A stretch of DNA of 64,000 bases, taken from the NCBI GenBank assembly GCA_013399875.1, contig VXAZ01008180.1, forward strand, positions 1 through 64,000, given 5' to 3'. Of this stretch, positions 38,901-50,900 are shown one piece after another. The position numbers and the translations under genes are program-made. The notes under the pieces were generated by a model. It did not search any database, had not been told where the DNA came from, and worked only from the letters and a program-made list of their open reading frames with translations. Each line of letters starts with the position of its first letter. The stretch's first letter is position 1. The stretch comes from Gymnorhina tibicen (taxonomy: Eukaryota > Chordata > Aves > Passeriformes > Artamidae).

Positions 38901-41900
38901 CTTCGGATACTGGATCTCAGGTTTCCTGCAGTCCCGGCGCTGCTCCCAACAGCTGTGGCAGAGGGAAGGGATGTGTCAGTGTGAGAACCCTGGAGATGCA
39001 TTTGCTTCTGGAAAGCCCTGGACACAGAATAAAGACTCAGCAACACTGAAGTTTTCAGTAAGTTCATGGGGAGCTGGGCAAAGTCTCCATTTTTGAGAAC
39101 TCCAGAAACTGCCTGCTGCAGAGCAAGCAAGGGGAAGCCATGGAGGCCAGGGATCTCGGGTTTGCTGTCCTGAGCAAGTTGCTAAGCACAGGCATCTCAC
39201 CCTGTCTAGCTGAGGGCAAACCCCCCCAGTGTGGGTTCCCAACCTCCCACCCCACTTGGGCACAGGTCAGATGGGGCTCAGAGTTGCCCTTGCTCTGCAG
39301 TTGGCATTGGCCCCGTGAAGATATTTCACAGCTGCAGACATCCACCCTGCAGAAAACACTGTGATAACATCCAAAGAACTTTATTTTTTTTGAAGTGGAA
39401 AATGCTGGGGGGGGCTGGATCAAATTATTTTTTCCATTGCTTTTTCCTGCTTTCAGCAGGGAATTTCAGCTAACCATCCAAATAATAAAAAACAGAGAGC
39501 ATGCAAAACAGAGCATCTCCTCTGTTTCAAGAAAGCAAAAACTATAAAGTGGCTTTTTAAAGCTATGAAACAAAGGCCATCAAAGCTCACCTCTGAAAGC
39601 GCTGTCTGTGGGAGGTGACGCTGTCAGCAAAGGGCTGGTGGAGCTCACCGTGACACCCCTGGGGTGTAGCACAGTGTGCTCTGCACCAGTCTGGGTACTT
39701 GAAGCTCGAGAGGAGGCTTGGGGCTGTCCCAGGGAGCCAGGGAGAGCAGTGGTGGGGCTGCTTCCTGAGGGGCTGGGTGAAGCGGCTGCAGTGCCCGTGG
39801 CAGGGCTGCTGCCCAGCTCCGTGCCCCCCCAGCTGCTCGCTGGTTGAGACAGGCCATCAGTGCCTGCAAGGCAATGGGGGAAAGCAGATGAGAACTCAGA
39901 GATGGCTGAGTTTAGCTGCCCGCACACCATCCCCCACTGTCACCCTTCCCCTGTCCCTCAGCTCCCCTGGCTGCACTGTGCCTACAGAAACTTTGTGTTT
40001 GGAAGCTGCACCAAGTAATTCATAATTTTGATTATCAGGAGAAGCCATGTGGATTCTTCTCTCCACCCTCGTGCACGAAGCAAGCCAGAAAACTGCCCTG
40101 AGTGCACGGTGAGGATGGAGAGCTGGATCCACAAAGCTCTACAGTGCAGGAGAACCAGGCTTAACCAATGCCTGGTCGTTCTGGGGAGCACCTTGTTCCC
40201 AGGTGTTGGAACCCTTTCTCGGTGTTCCCAGGCTGAACTGGGATGGCTCACCTGGGTGATGAGATTGTGAAGATGAAGGTAGCAGCACTGTTCTCATGGT
40301 GTTGTTAAACCCTGACACAGCCCAGACCCCGCCCTGCGTCCCCTCAGCCGAATCGGTGCTCACGGCTTCCGAGCCTGGTGCCGTCCCTCCGGCAGCTCCA
40401 GGGGTGCTGGGAGAAGCCAGAGCCCTCTTGCCTCTCCCCTGCCTGCCTGCAGCATGGTGATGGCTTCCAGGGTCTGGAAAGCAACAGGGAGAGGGTCATG
40501 TTCCCCTGGAAAAGTCCCTTTGTCTCAGCTGGGTGGCAGCAGCATCACCTGCACTGGTACCCAGCCCTACTACATGCAATAGGAAGGGTCACAGCTGCAT
40601 CCCTCATGTTTCCTCTGTTTAACAGAGCACAGTTTAACTGCAGGAGGGATTGATGGGAACAGAGGGTTTCTGTCGCCAAAAAATAATGGCATTTTAAACA
40701 TTGTCTTCATTTGTTCATGGCAAAAGAAACGGATTTTTTTAGAGACATTAAAAATGCAGAAGGCAGCAAGGAGCCGGTGCCAGAACATCCCACAGCTGGC
40801 AGCCTGGGCATGCCAGCTCCACGTTCTAGTCCCCGAGCAGAAAAAAGTCCAAGGAATTAAAAAGTTAAAGAAAACCTCTATGCAAGAATCTTATTTTGGC
40901 TGGGGATTTTAAGAAAAAAACTGATGTGGGGACAGGGCAATCAGCAAAACTTTGTCCTGCTGTGTGAGAAACGGGCCCTGATTTAAGTTCATGCTTAAAA
41001 GAGTACACTGGTTTACTTATGACTGAAGATTATGGACAAGCCCAAAGGTAAGTGTTCACTTGAAGGATTTCCATGCAAGGACCTCAGCTAGAAAGCATCG
41101 CCACAGCTGGTCAGGTATCCATAAAATGAGCTCTTTTAACCCAGGCTGGGCTTGCAATGGGGTTTAGCTCCTGCTGGGTGGTGTGGGGATGCCCGGGGGT
41201 CTCTGCTCTTTGCACAGCCCCTGAGCTCAGTGGATGGGCAGGATTCTCTGGGTACTGCTGGGTGGTGAAAAACAGTGGCAGCTCCTGAGAATCATCTTTG
41301 TTGTAATGTTAAAAAACCAAACCCAGCTTTCCTGAGATTGAATTTCCCTCAAAAATCCGCATTTCTAGCTGTAGGGCAGGAATACTTCCTAACCCACTGG
41401 CTATGCTCAGTCCAGGGGCTGGGAACAGCTAACAGGGACTCTCACATCCATAAAACTCACCGGGAGGATAGCTGTGGGTGAGCAGGTGGGTCACTGTCCC
41501 AGCAGATGGGTTCTCTGGGAATCCTGCTCCTGGAGGGGTGACATCCCCATCACTGGCAGGGGGGCCAGTGTGCCCCGTAACCCTGCTTGCTGCTGGCACC
41601 ACCCCGTGCCTGGCAGGCAGCCATGCCCACTCCCTGCTCCCAGCCAGCATCGTCACCAGCTCCACGCTGTCCAGGGGAGCACCAGGAGTCCTTATCTCTG
41701 TGCTCGAACTTCTCTCCTGGTGGCTGCTTTCAATGACTAAAAGGAAAAACAAGAAAAAGATCCCATCAGCACTGATGTGCAGGCTCGGCTCACTGCAGTA
41801 ACACCAAGGCCAAGCTCTGAGCTCATTTACTTGCACTAGAGAAAAATTTTGCATAATCAAAACACAGACGTGGAATTTATTTTTGGATTTGCACCAGTGG

Positions 41901-44900
41901 ATATCAGATTGGTCTGTGGGACCAAATACCAAAACCCACCTCTGTGCAAAAGATTAATTCAATTCAGCACCCTCAGGATTTTTTTCTGTTAGGAGAAATA
42001 AATCTTGAAAGGAGTAAAAAGAAAGTCTTAAACAAATAACTGATGGAAATTTTCGCAGTGTAGAGTCCCTGGGAGGAGTGTGAAGGTCTCCAGAGCTGAC
42101 AGCCCAGCACAGCCCATGTGCCCCATTCTGAACGTGAGATGGGAGGGGAGAGGGCCCCACAGCTCCTCCCCTCTCTCCACTTGGCCAATGCTTTCTGGAC
42201 ACCTGACCTCGAATCCCATCACCTCCAGAGAGCTGGCACGAAGCTGGCTGAGAACTGCAGAGCAATCAAGAGGGTTGGCATAACCCATCCAGACACCCCA
42301 AGGCACTGGGGGCAGAAGAGATCAATGTATGGTGTGGATTATACGGCCCACCCAGGTTCCAAAGCACCCCAAGATGCTGAAGAAGAAGATTGTGCATGAG
42401 TGGTGGTCCAGGGAATCAGGGTTTTCAGCCTATGGTACCACCCAGGTAGGCTGTGAGGATTTCCCTGCATATCAGTTCACACAAAAACCAGCAGCCACCA
42501 TCTATGTTACAGTCCCAAGGCCTGGCTGGCACTGCAGCCTCAGATGACATTCAAAGCCCACAACAAGTCAAAGCAAGTCCAAATCTGAAATGGCAAGGTC
42601 CCGGTTTTGTCCATCTTCCTTATAACCAAAATGCAGTCTCTGTCACGTGCATGGCATCCACAGGCAGCAGCTAAAGGCAATCAGTCTCTGCCCAAAAGCT
42701 CTGATGTCGAAGGTTAAACCTGTTCTGGGCCTCCAAACATTTTCTGTAAGAAAATTGTGTGTTCAAGAGAAACACCCATGGGACATCTCCTCCTTGTCTC
42801 GTATGTCTTCTTTGGAGTTGCTGTACCTGCCACAACAGAGGTGGCAATTTCAGAAGTGGTGTCCTCTATCCATCTGCAACAGCTTTAGTGGGAACTCACC
42901 AAAATATAGAGGGGTAGGTAGGGCAGTCTGTATTTCATCCTGGCAGCCTGAGCCCCATGTGGGCCAAGGAGCCAAGAGCTGTAGTGGAGGAGAGCCCCCG
43001 GGCTACCTTACTGGCAGCCCTCACAGCGGCTGCGATGCCAAGCACACTGAGCAGCCACTGCCACCCAGAGCCCACTGTGAGACACCTCCTGTCTCAGGGG
43101 ACGAGCTTCTGGTCCTCACCAGCTGGACAAGGGGATGGGAAGTGGCAGGGGACGCTTGCTACGTTCATTTGCAAGCCAATACCCAGCCTGTAATTGTAGC
43201 CCACAAGTCCATTTTTAGCAGCCCTGAAAATTGTGGCTGTGCTGAAGGGCAGCGCTCTGAATTTCTCTTCATCCCCCTCTCACTAAAAGCTTTCAGCTGT
43301 GCAGCCCATGCTGCCTGCAAAGCCTGTGGCCAGCTCTGCTGCACGGAGAGAAGGCAAAGCAGCAGATGCTTAAAGAAACCCGTAGGGGCTGAGGATAGAC
43401 AGAGGGAAATCTGCTTTCTCAGGTTGCCAACTCATTTGTCAACAAGAGCTCTGGACAGGCAGGCTAAAATATACATCATGACACTGCAGCAGGCATTTCA
43501 TTGCCACTTCTCAAAAAGTAATCCTGGAAATGCCAGCAAGCAGCTATGTTTGCTGCTTGAAGGAAATGCCTTCAGCTATGTTCCTTGATTGAATGAGACC
43601 AGTTCAAAAGTAAAACACTGCTGTTTGCTTATCTGGCGGTTGTTTGCCCTGCAAATCCACCTCGGAGTTTTCTCTATCCTCTTTTGGCTCTGCAGAGCTG
43701 CTGGGAATAAACTGAAGTAAAACCCTTCCCCTTATTGTGGGCGCCAGCAAACCTGGCTTTGAGTGCAGCCAGGGAGTGGAGGGGCTGAATACGAAGGTAT
43801 TATTTACACAGGCTTTTTGGAGTCATCTGGCATTTCTAACTCTGCCCTGCAAGGTATGCCAGGTCCCGGTGCAGGGAGGAAAGCCTCATGCCAGCATGGG
43901 CTCAGCTCCCCAGTTCGATGGGTGCAGAGCACGAGCCACGTTGGAAAATCCAACCCACAGCATGTAGTAGGGAAACCCAAAAAAATCGTGTTGTTCAACA
44001 AAATAGACGTGAAATCTCACATCCATCAAGCCTGCCAGAAGTGCCAAGATAACCACAATATCCTCTTTGACTTGTCTGCAGAAATTAAGACTTCAAAGAC
44101 AACCCTCCTCTGGAGCGGATGGACCAGATCAAACTTCTTCCAAAAAAATCCCCACGGGACCATCTGGCCTCCCCTGATGCATTAAAGGCTTAAAGCGGAG
44201 TGGCCCTTTAGCTGAGGTACCAATCTGTCACTAGCAATTTTGTCACATCCTAAGCTGCCAACAGCTTACCATGGTTTAACTCCACATAACCACAGCCATT
44301 GAGAAATATTTGACTTCCAGCACAAAACCCTGCCACCCTCTGGATCAGTGTTTTCCTTCCCAGTTAAAACTAGCAGTGATGCTCACCAGACAGGTCGAGG
44401 CTCGGAGTTACTTTTTCTTTGCAAGCATAACAAGTCCGTGGCTTGCTGTGAGCCGAGTTAAATAGCTCAGCCAGGACAAACAGATCAAGTTCCAGCTGAT
44501 TTCTCAAGGCTTTGGGCTTGCCCCTGGCAGCCCAGTTGGATATCTACCTTGTGAGACTCCTGAAAAATCCCTTTTGGGCCAACAATTTTCTCTCTCCGTC
44601 TCTGACACAGCACAGGCATTGCCCTGTTTCAGAGATGGCTGCTACCAAGGCAGCATTGTGGTGATGCTCACAACTCAACCGTGGGTCAGCACAACACCAA
44701 AAAGAGCAATAATGCAAGTTTTCTGCAGTGACTGTGATCGCACACAGATATCTTAGGGCAGGGAGGGAGGAGGGATGTATCCTGCTAATGCCAGGAGAGC
44801 AGCATCCCCACAGCCAGCATTTGTCAGAAGCATTGCAGCCAGCCAAGGCAGACCACAAGCTATCCCAGGCCCACTGCTTCCCTGCAGATGGGATTTTTTT

Positions 44901-47900
44901 CCCCCTCGAAGTGCACAAAAATACTTTCTCGACTGAGGAACACAAATTTAATCTGAGTTCGCACAGAAGGAAAGCCAAGAGCAGTTGATTGGCCGTCCAG
45001 AGTGGCCCTTCACCCGGAGCAGTGCCTCCTCGGGAAGGTGGCGATTCCCTGGGGACCATTCCCGGTAGGGCCGCCCATGCAGCGGATGTTTTGCCAGGGC
45101 TGCGGGCCACCCCGGGAGCATCCCGTGGCGAGCGGAGCGCGCGCGGAGCGAAAGCAGGCTCCTCCCGAGGACAGGCAGCTATAATTATAAACCCCACATC
45201 TGTTGACGTTGCATAATAACATCATCCGAGGCTCTCGGAGGGGAGAAAAACCCCCTCTCAACTTAGAGAACTCCTTGCCGGCTGCAGGAAAAGGTTAGGA
45301 AGAAAGGCAGGCTGCGCGGGAGAAGAAGCGGGGAGCGGAGCCGGGGCAGCGGTGGCTGGGGGCGGCTGCCGGTGCCTGCCGGGGCCGGGCTCTGCGCTCT
45401 GTTTTGAACGGCTGCTGCGGATGTCGGGATCATGGGTGGAGGCCGGTTGGGAGCCAAGTGAGTTTGTGCGAACAAAAGCTAAAGCCCTAAATCTGGACCG
45501 TCCAGGGCTCTCTGGGATTTTCAATTTCCTTCCTTGTTCTTGCTCTGAAAGAAGCAGTTCAAGGCAGGGGGGTGAGCAGGGGGGGCCGAAATGGAGCTTA
45601 AAAAAATTTCATACTTGAGATGGGTCAGTTGAGCGTAAACACCCTGATAATACTGCTCGGGGAAGGTCCCTCGTGTGCACTAAGTGCGGGAAAAATGCAA
45701 GAGGTTTTTAACCACATGCGGTCAACCCTGTTCTGCTCATTTTTTTATATCAATACAAGGAATTATTCTGTCTGGATTAAGAAAGGTGGAAAGAGAGGGT
45801 GTACGGGGAAGAGAAGAGGGTGCAGAAGCCTTGCCAGAGCCGCTCACCCTTTTGTGGGGGCTGGTTTGGATGTGGTACCCTGTAGACACATTCCCTGGCA
45901 GGGCCTTGCTCTGGTCCTGCTCCTCATTCTCTCCCCGCTGGGCCCCAGGCAGAGCAGGACAACAATTCACAGGACCTTCAGCCATTTTAACCATAATAGG
46001 AAGGATTTATGCAGCCACAAAAGGTGGCTGGAGCTTTAATATGTCAGCTCAAGAAAAGTGATGGGGGTTTAATGCCAGCAGCAGCCCCAGCAAGCTCTGA
46101 GTGCCAAGGTCCACGTGGTTAATGCCCACCTGGCCACTTCCAGCCACGGGTGCCCATGGGGCTGGGGACATCAGCATCGTCCTCAGTCCCTCCAGTGCCA
46201 CGCCACAGCACCTTGCTTGCAGTTGTGCTTTATGACACAAAAACACTCTGCACTTCCACACTACCGCCCCTCCAGGACCTGTAAAACCTCAGAGGATGCT
46301 AAAGGCCATTTTTGCTTCCTACACTTTTTTTCATTATCCCAGAGCCTGATGCTCAGAGATGCCCTAAGAAAAAAAAAAGGATGCAATTACTGCTCTTAAA
46401 AGTAGTACCCTAAAGCAGGGAAACAGGATCTCCAAAGTAAAGAGTACACAGAAATCTGTGATCCTTTCCAAAAGCACAGGATATATGCATGTGGAGTGCC
46501 CACAGCTGGGGATAAAACCTGCGCAGTGCAGGGACAGGATATTGTTCTGCTTATCAAGCGGTTTATAGCCTCTTAGTTTTGGTGTCCTAAACATTTCCCT
46601 GGGGAGCTGCAGGCTCCCAGATCACCAGCTCAAGCCCATGAAATCCTAAGCTTCTTACTCATCTTTCTTGGGCAGTTTGGTTCAATCCACAGATCCCTGA
46701 GACCACGTGGATCCATGGGACCACCTGTGCTGCCTGAAAGCCACCAGCCCAGGACTCAGGGCAGCTCCTTGAACCTCTTTTCATGACCTTTTTTTTTAAG
46801 AGCTTTTAGCAACAGAATTTAAAAAAAAAAAAAAGTCTTGGTTTATCATCAAATCTTTGAAAAAACACATTTATATAAAATTCCACTTCCAACAGAGATA
46901 AGCCGTGACTTACCATACTGCCAAAAAACCCATAACCATGCTGAGGCTCCAGTAAAATCTCCATCCATCCATCCATCCATCCATCCATCCATCCATCCAT
47001 CCATCGGAGATTGAACCCCCAGCACCACAGGCCCCATGTCCTGACTGCCTTTCTTGAGCAGAAAGCCAAACTCGGCCATATTTTCTTGCTTGACAGCTCG
47101 TTTGTATTCTGCCCTAGAAGTGTCCCTCCATCATTAATGTGGGAAAAGCCCCCACAGCCCCAGGGCAGGATGAAGGCAGCACCAGCTGGCAGGTCCCAGG
47201 AGCACTTTCCAAAGGGATTTCTTTCTTACTGTTTTTAGTAAACATCAATAAAACCAAGCCAAAATAAATCTCCTGAACTGCACAGCTCTCTCAGCACTCA
47301 CACCTCCTCTCCAACCCCTCTCCCACAACCCTGCAATGCTGAAATGTCCCCAGCTACCCTGCCTGCACCACAGATCCCAAATGCTAAATCCCAGCATCAG
47401 CAAATTCGCTTCTAAAACCCTCCAGGCTTTTCTGTAATGTCCTGCAGAAATATTACAGAAAATATCACCCATGGATCAGTTCTCCTTCCTTTTTCTGGGG
47501 CTTTTTAAGTCCCCTGGAAGATTTTCTAGTCTAGAAGGCAACGTCGCCCTCACCAGCACTCATGAGGCCACAGCAAAAGCCACACAGGGACCCAGCCTGG
47601 TGTCATTTTAACTTCTGCTCCCATCTGAGGGCAGTGCTGCTGGAGACTATCAGACGGCTTGGGGAGGAAGTCTCCTGGCAGGACTCCACCAAAGTGGAGT
47701 TGCTAGGTCACTGGAACAATAAAAAGGCAAGAAAAAACATCCTGGCTGCAAAAAAGATGGGGGGGGAAAAAAAAGAAAAATCCATGGCGGTGTGTACAGT
47801 GCTGGTGAAGTGGAAAGAAACAGGCTGGAGAGGCTGGAGGGAGCAGGACCGTGCTGCTGTCAGCTTCTGCAAGCACACGACTTCATTTCTAACATGGCTC

Positions 47901-50900
47901 TTTCTCCACACCTCTCACACCAATAGTTCCAGAAACCTGGAATTTGTCCGCAAGGTTTGCTGCTGGTGAAAATCTCACAGGGGACAATATTTCCAGGACA
48001 ATATTTCCAATATTTCACCGCTGCTGTGCAGAGATTCGCTGCCCTTTGCCTGTCACCCGGGCATCGCAATCCATCGGGTGACTTGCACCCCGCAGCAGCT
48101 GCCCACATTCCCTTGAACTGGCAATACAAGAAACCTGTCCCCAAGCAGGGCTGTGTTTTGGTGATAAGGGGTGAGCATCTCTACGAGGGGCTGAGCACTG
48201 TACAGACCTGGGGCTCAGGCTCCCCTGAAAAGAAAGGTGCTAGAGGCTTAGAAGCTGTAGGATGAAATTTTGCTGTCTGGAAAGTCTAATTTCCGGGCCA
48301 GAAGGGAGCATTAGCTCATTCTGTGTGACCTCATGATAACCAAAGTCATTCCATGTAGCTTATTTACTCCCAGTATAAGTTCAGTGACTTGTATTTGACT
48401 TAAACAGATCTTGCAGGGGAAAAAAACCCAAACTATTGGTATTTGCGATTATCTGAGATTTTACTCAAAACCACAAGAACTATGGGCTGAAGCACACATA
48501 TGTCTGCAGGAAACCTCAATGCCTATCAAAAAGTGATGCCAGGCAGTGTGAAGAACATGTGTAGCAAAACACATCTGCCACAGGGGCTGAGGACTTAGCC
48601 CTTTGCAGACGCAGGTGAAAACAAGATTGTATTTTCACATCCCACTCTGGAAACAAAACCACAGGTCCCTGCTACAAAGTGGTCTGAGCCCAGGAGCTGC
48701 TCCTCACACCCAGAAGGGGACAATAAATACTGGGAAGATGGAGGAAGGAGTAAAAAAAGGGTGCTGCAATGCTGAGAGGTGATGCTGGGAGCAGCCAGGG
48801 GCTGGCTTGGGTCCCTGGGGGCCAAGCCATGCTGCTCACTGATGCAGGTGGGCTTTGGTCCAGGTGTCTTGACCAGAGCCTCACTCCAGCAATGTACTTA
48901 AGAAAAGCTCCCCAGGGATCTCTGCCCCATGCTTAACATTAAGCACATGCCAAAGAGCTTTGCTGGCTGGCAGTCACACCAGGGATGATGACCAGCCTGG
49001 GAACTGAGCAGCTTCTCAAGGACGTGGTGGGGATGAGAAGGATGAAGAGCCCTCTCGGATGCCGGAGAATCATCAGACTGCCAAGTGGTAGATGCCACTT
49101 GGTGACGTGCAGATACAAGGCTCACTGGATCCTTCCCTCCATGTAGACCAGCAAAATGCAGCCCCATCCCAGGGGAATACCGAAGGTAGCCCAAGCCTGA
49201 CACCCAGCCCAAGGTAGGATGCAGGGCACGATGTCGTGGCAGCAGGAACCATGGATGCTCTTGTGGCTCCGACCCTTCAATAAGGGACAGTGAGAGACTT
49301 GTTAAGGGATGGAGAAAAAAGCAAATAGGCAAAAAAAATAAAGCAGCTTAAAGAGAAATGAATCCCCAGAAGAGATAAGGGCCCCCACGTCCCTTCCCCC
49401 ATCTGCTGCGAAAGGATGATGATCTAAATCGCATTTCCTAGATGACACCGCGCCGATCTGCCGCCGGAAGCGGCGGTGGCAGCGCTCAGGATGGCGCCGG
49501 ACCTCCTTCTTCCAGGGGATGAGCCAGGTCCATCCCCGCTGGCACTGGCAGGCTGGTCAGCACTGACGAGCAGAGGAGCAGCACTGCCCGGGGGCAGCTG
49601 GAACAGAGGTCCCGCCCGACACCCTGCACCGCTCTGCCACTGCCTCCGCAGCCACGCGTTTCCTTTCTGAGAACGGGGGAAGGGATTTACCACTTCCAGT
49701 GCCTTTCTGCACGTGTTTCGGGGAGGCTGAAAAACAGACACATTCTTTCAGATGTGGCCAGCAGCGGGAATGGGTGCTGGAGAAGGGCAGGACTGGGCTG
49801 TCACCCTCTGAGCTGTCACTGAGGGCTCACAGGGAGTCGGGGTCAGGTCACATCCTACCTCGATGCATACGGGCACGGTGTGCTGACCAAGGCAGCGCAG
49901 AGGACTGAGAGGACAGAAACCTGCGCCCAAAACCCATCTGCCCCCACACAGACCCAGATTACCCAGCACAGAGCCACGTCATATCAACTGCCTTGGCACG
50001 TCCATGCCATCAAGTGACCATCAGCTCCCGTCTTGGAGTGTGGGACACAGCTTATCCAGCACCGTACGATCTGCAGGCATACCAGCACTTTGCAGGACAG
50101 GATTATGAGGATCTCTGTCTGCATGCTGGGGACTGTCCTCAGAGGCTACAACACTGATGTTACTCCCATTCCCCAATTTAAAAGCCTCCTGGTTCATTTA
50201 GCTCTCTTCATGCATTGTATTTGCTACCTGTTCCTAAGAAGAGACCGTCTTCATGATTTTCTGCATTCTCTGATTATGTTTCCCTCCTAAGAAACATCCT
50301 TTCAAAGGGCCTTTATCTGCAGGGGTGGCTGCCAGTCTAATACTGCATCCCCATTCTGCATTTGCTGAAAGAGCTGATAATGTCCTAAAAAGAATTAACA
50401 TTTAGATGTTAGTCCTGTAACCAAATCTGAATCAGACAATGAAGACTGTTCAAATGTCTAAAGCTACTCAGGGGTATTTTCATTTAAGCCCTACCAAGCT
50501 TGTACCAGGGGTAAGGAGGTTTCTAAAGATGCCTTTGTGAGCACAAGCCACTGAAACCCTTCTCCTTGTCCCTCCAGACACAGATACAATTATACCCAGC
50601 TCCAGCACAAAGATAAAGGCTGAATTACAAGAGCAGCATTATGCTCCACAATCAGGGTCCTTGATTCCAATTGACAAGAAGAGCAAATCATGCGCAGTTG
50701 GTCTGCGGATGCTTCCACTCCTGGAAATCATTCCCATCACAGGATAGAAATGAGTTCAATAGACAGGGTTACCTTTTGTGTTTCCTCCCCAAATTGCTAA
50801 ATTACCTTGTCAGTTTGTGGGATCTTACAAGTAATGCAGGGTCAAACCTGGACAACACTTGTCTGGGATATTTCTTTGCAGAAGGTTTAACTACCAGCTG

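Larger units (their letters stand above)
33773..41460 (-). other. HEG1: HEG1 introns 2-9 between the mucin exons
   Basis: The introns are 987, 388, 1164, 405, 517, 894, 694 and 356 bp (introns 2 to 9 in order). The sequence just upstream of exons 5 and 8 is related (ACACATGAAATTATAAAC at about 38457 against ACACATATGAAACTATAAA at about 35694), so duplication included intron edges. A T-rich simple repeat lies in intron 4. Confidence 0.8.

Noticed and set aside
42300..42540. Possible processed pseudogene with an AAGATGCTGAAGAAGAAG stretch
   Set aside because: Could not be matched to any parent gene, and no poly(A) tract or target-site duplication was seen.
42647..43588. 313-codon plus-strand open frame in HEG1 intron 1
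   Set aside because: Mixed, domain-free composition, no splice support, antisense to an intron. Most likely a chance frame.
44544..45197. 217-codon minus-strand frame overlapping the intronic CpG block
   Set aside because: The start lies in CpG-rich DNA and the body has scattered Cys and Trp without a domain. Explained by high GC removing stops.
46806..47079. Repetitive WMDG protein frames
   Set aside because: They are only translations of the ATCC microsatellite.
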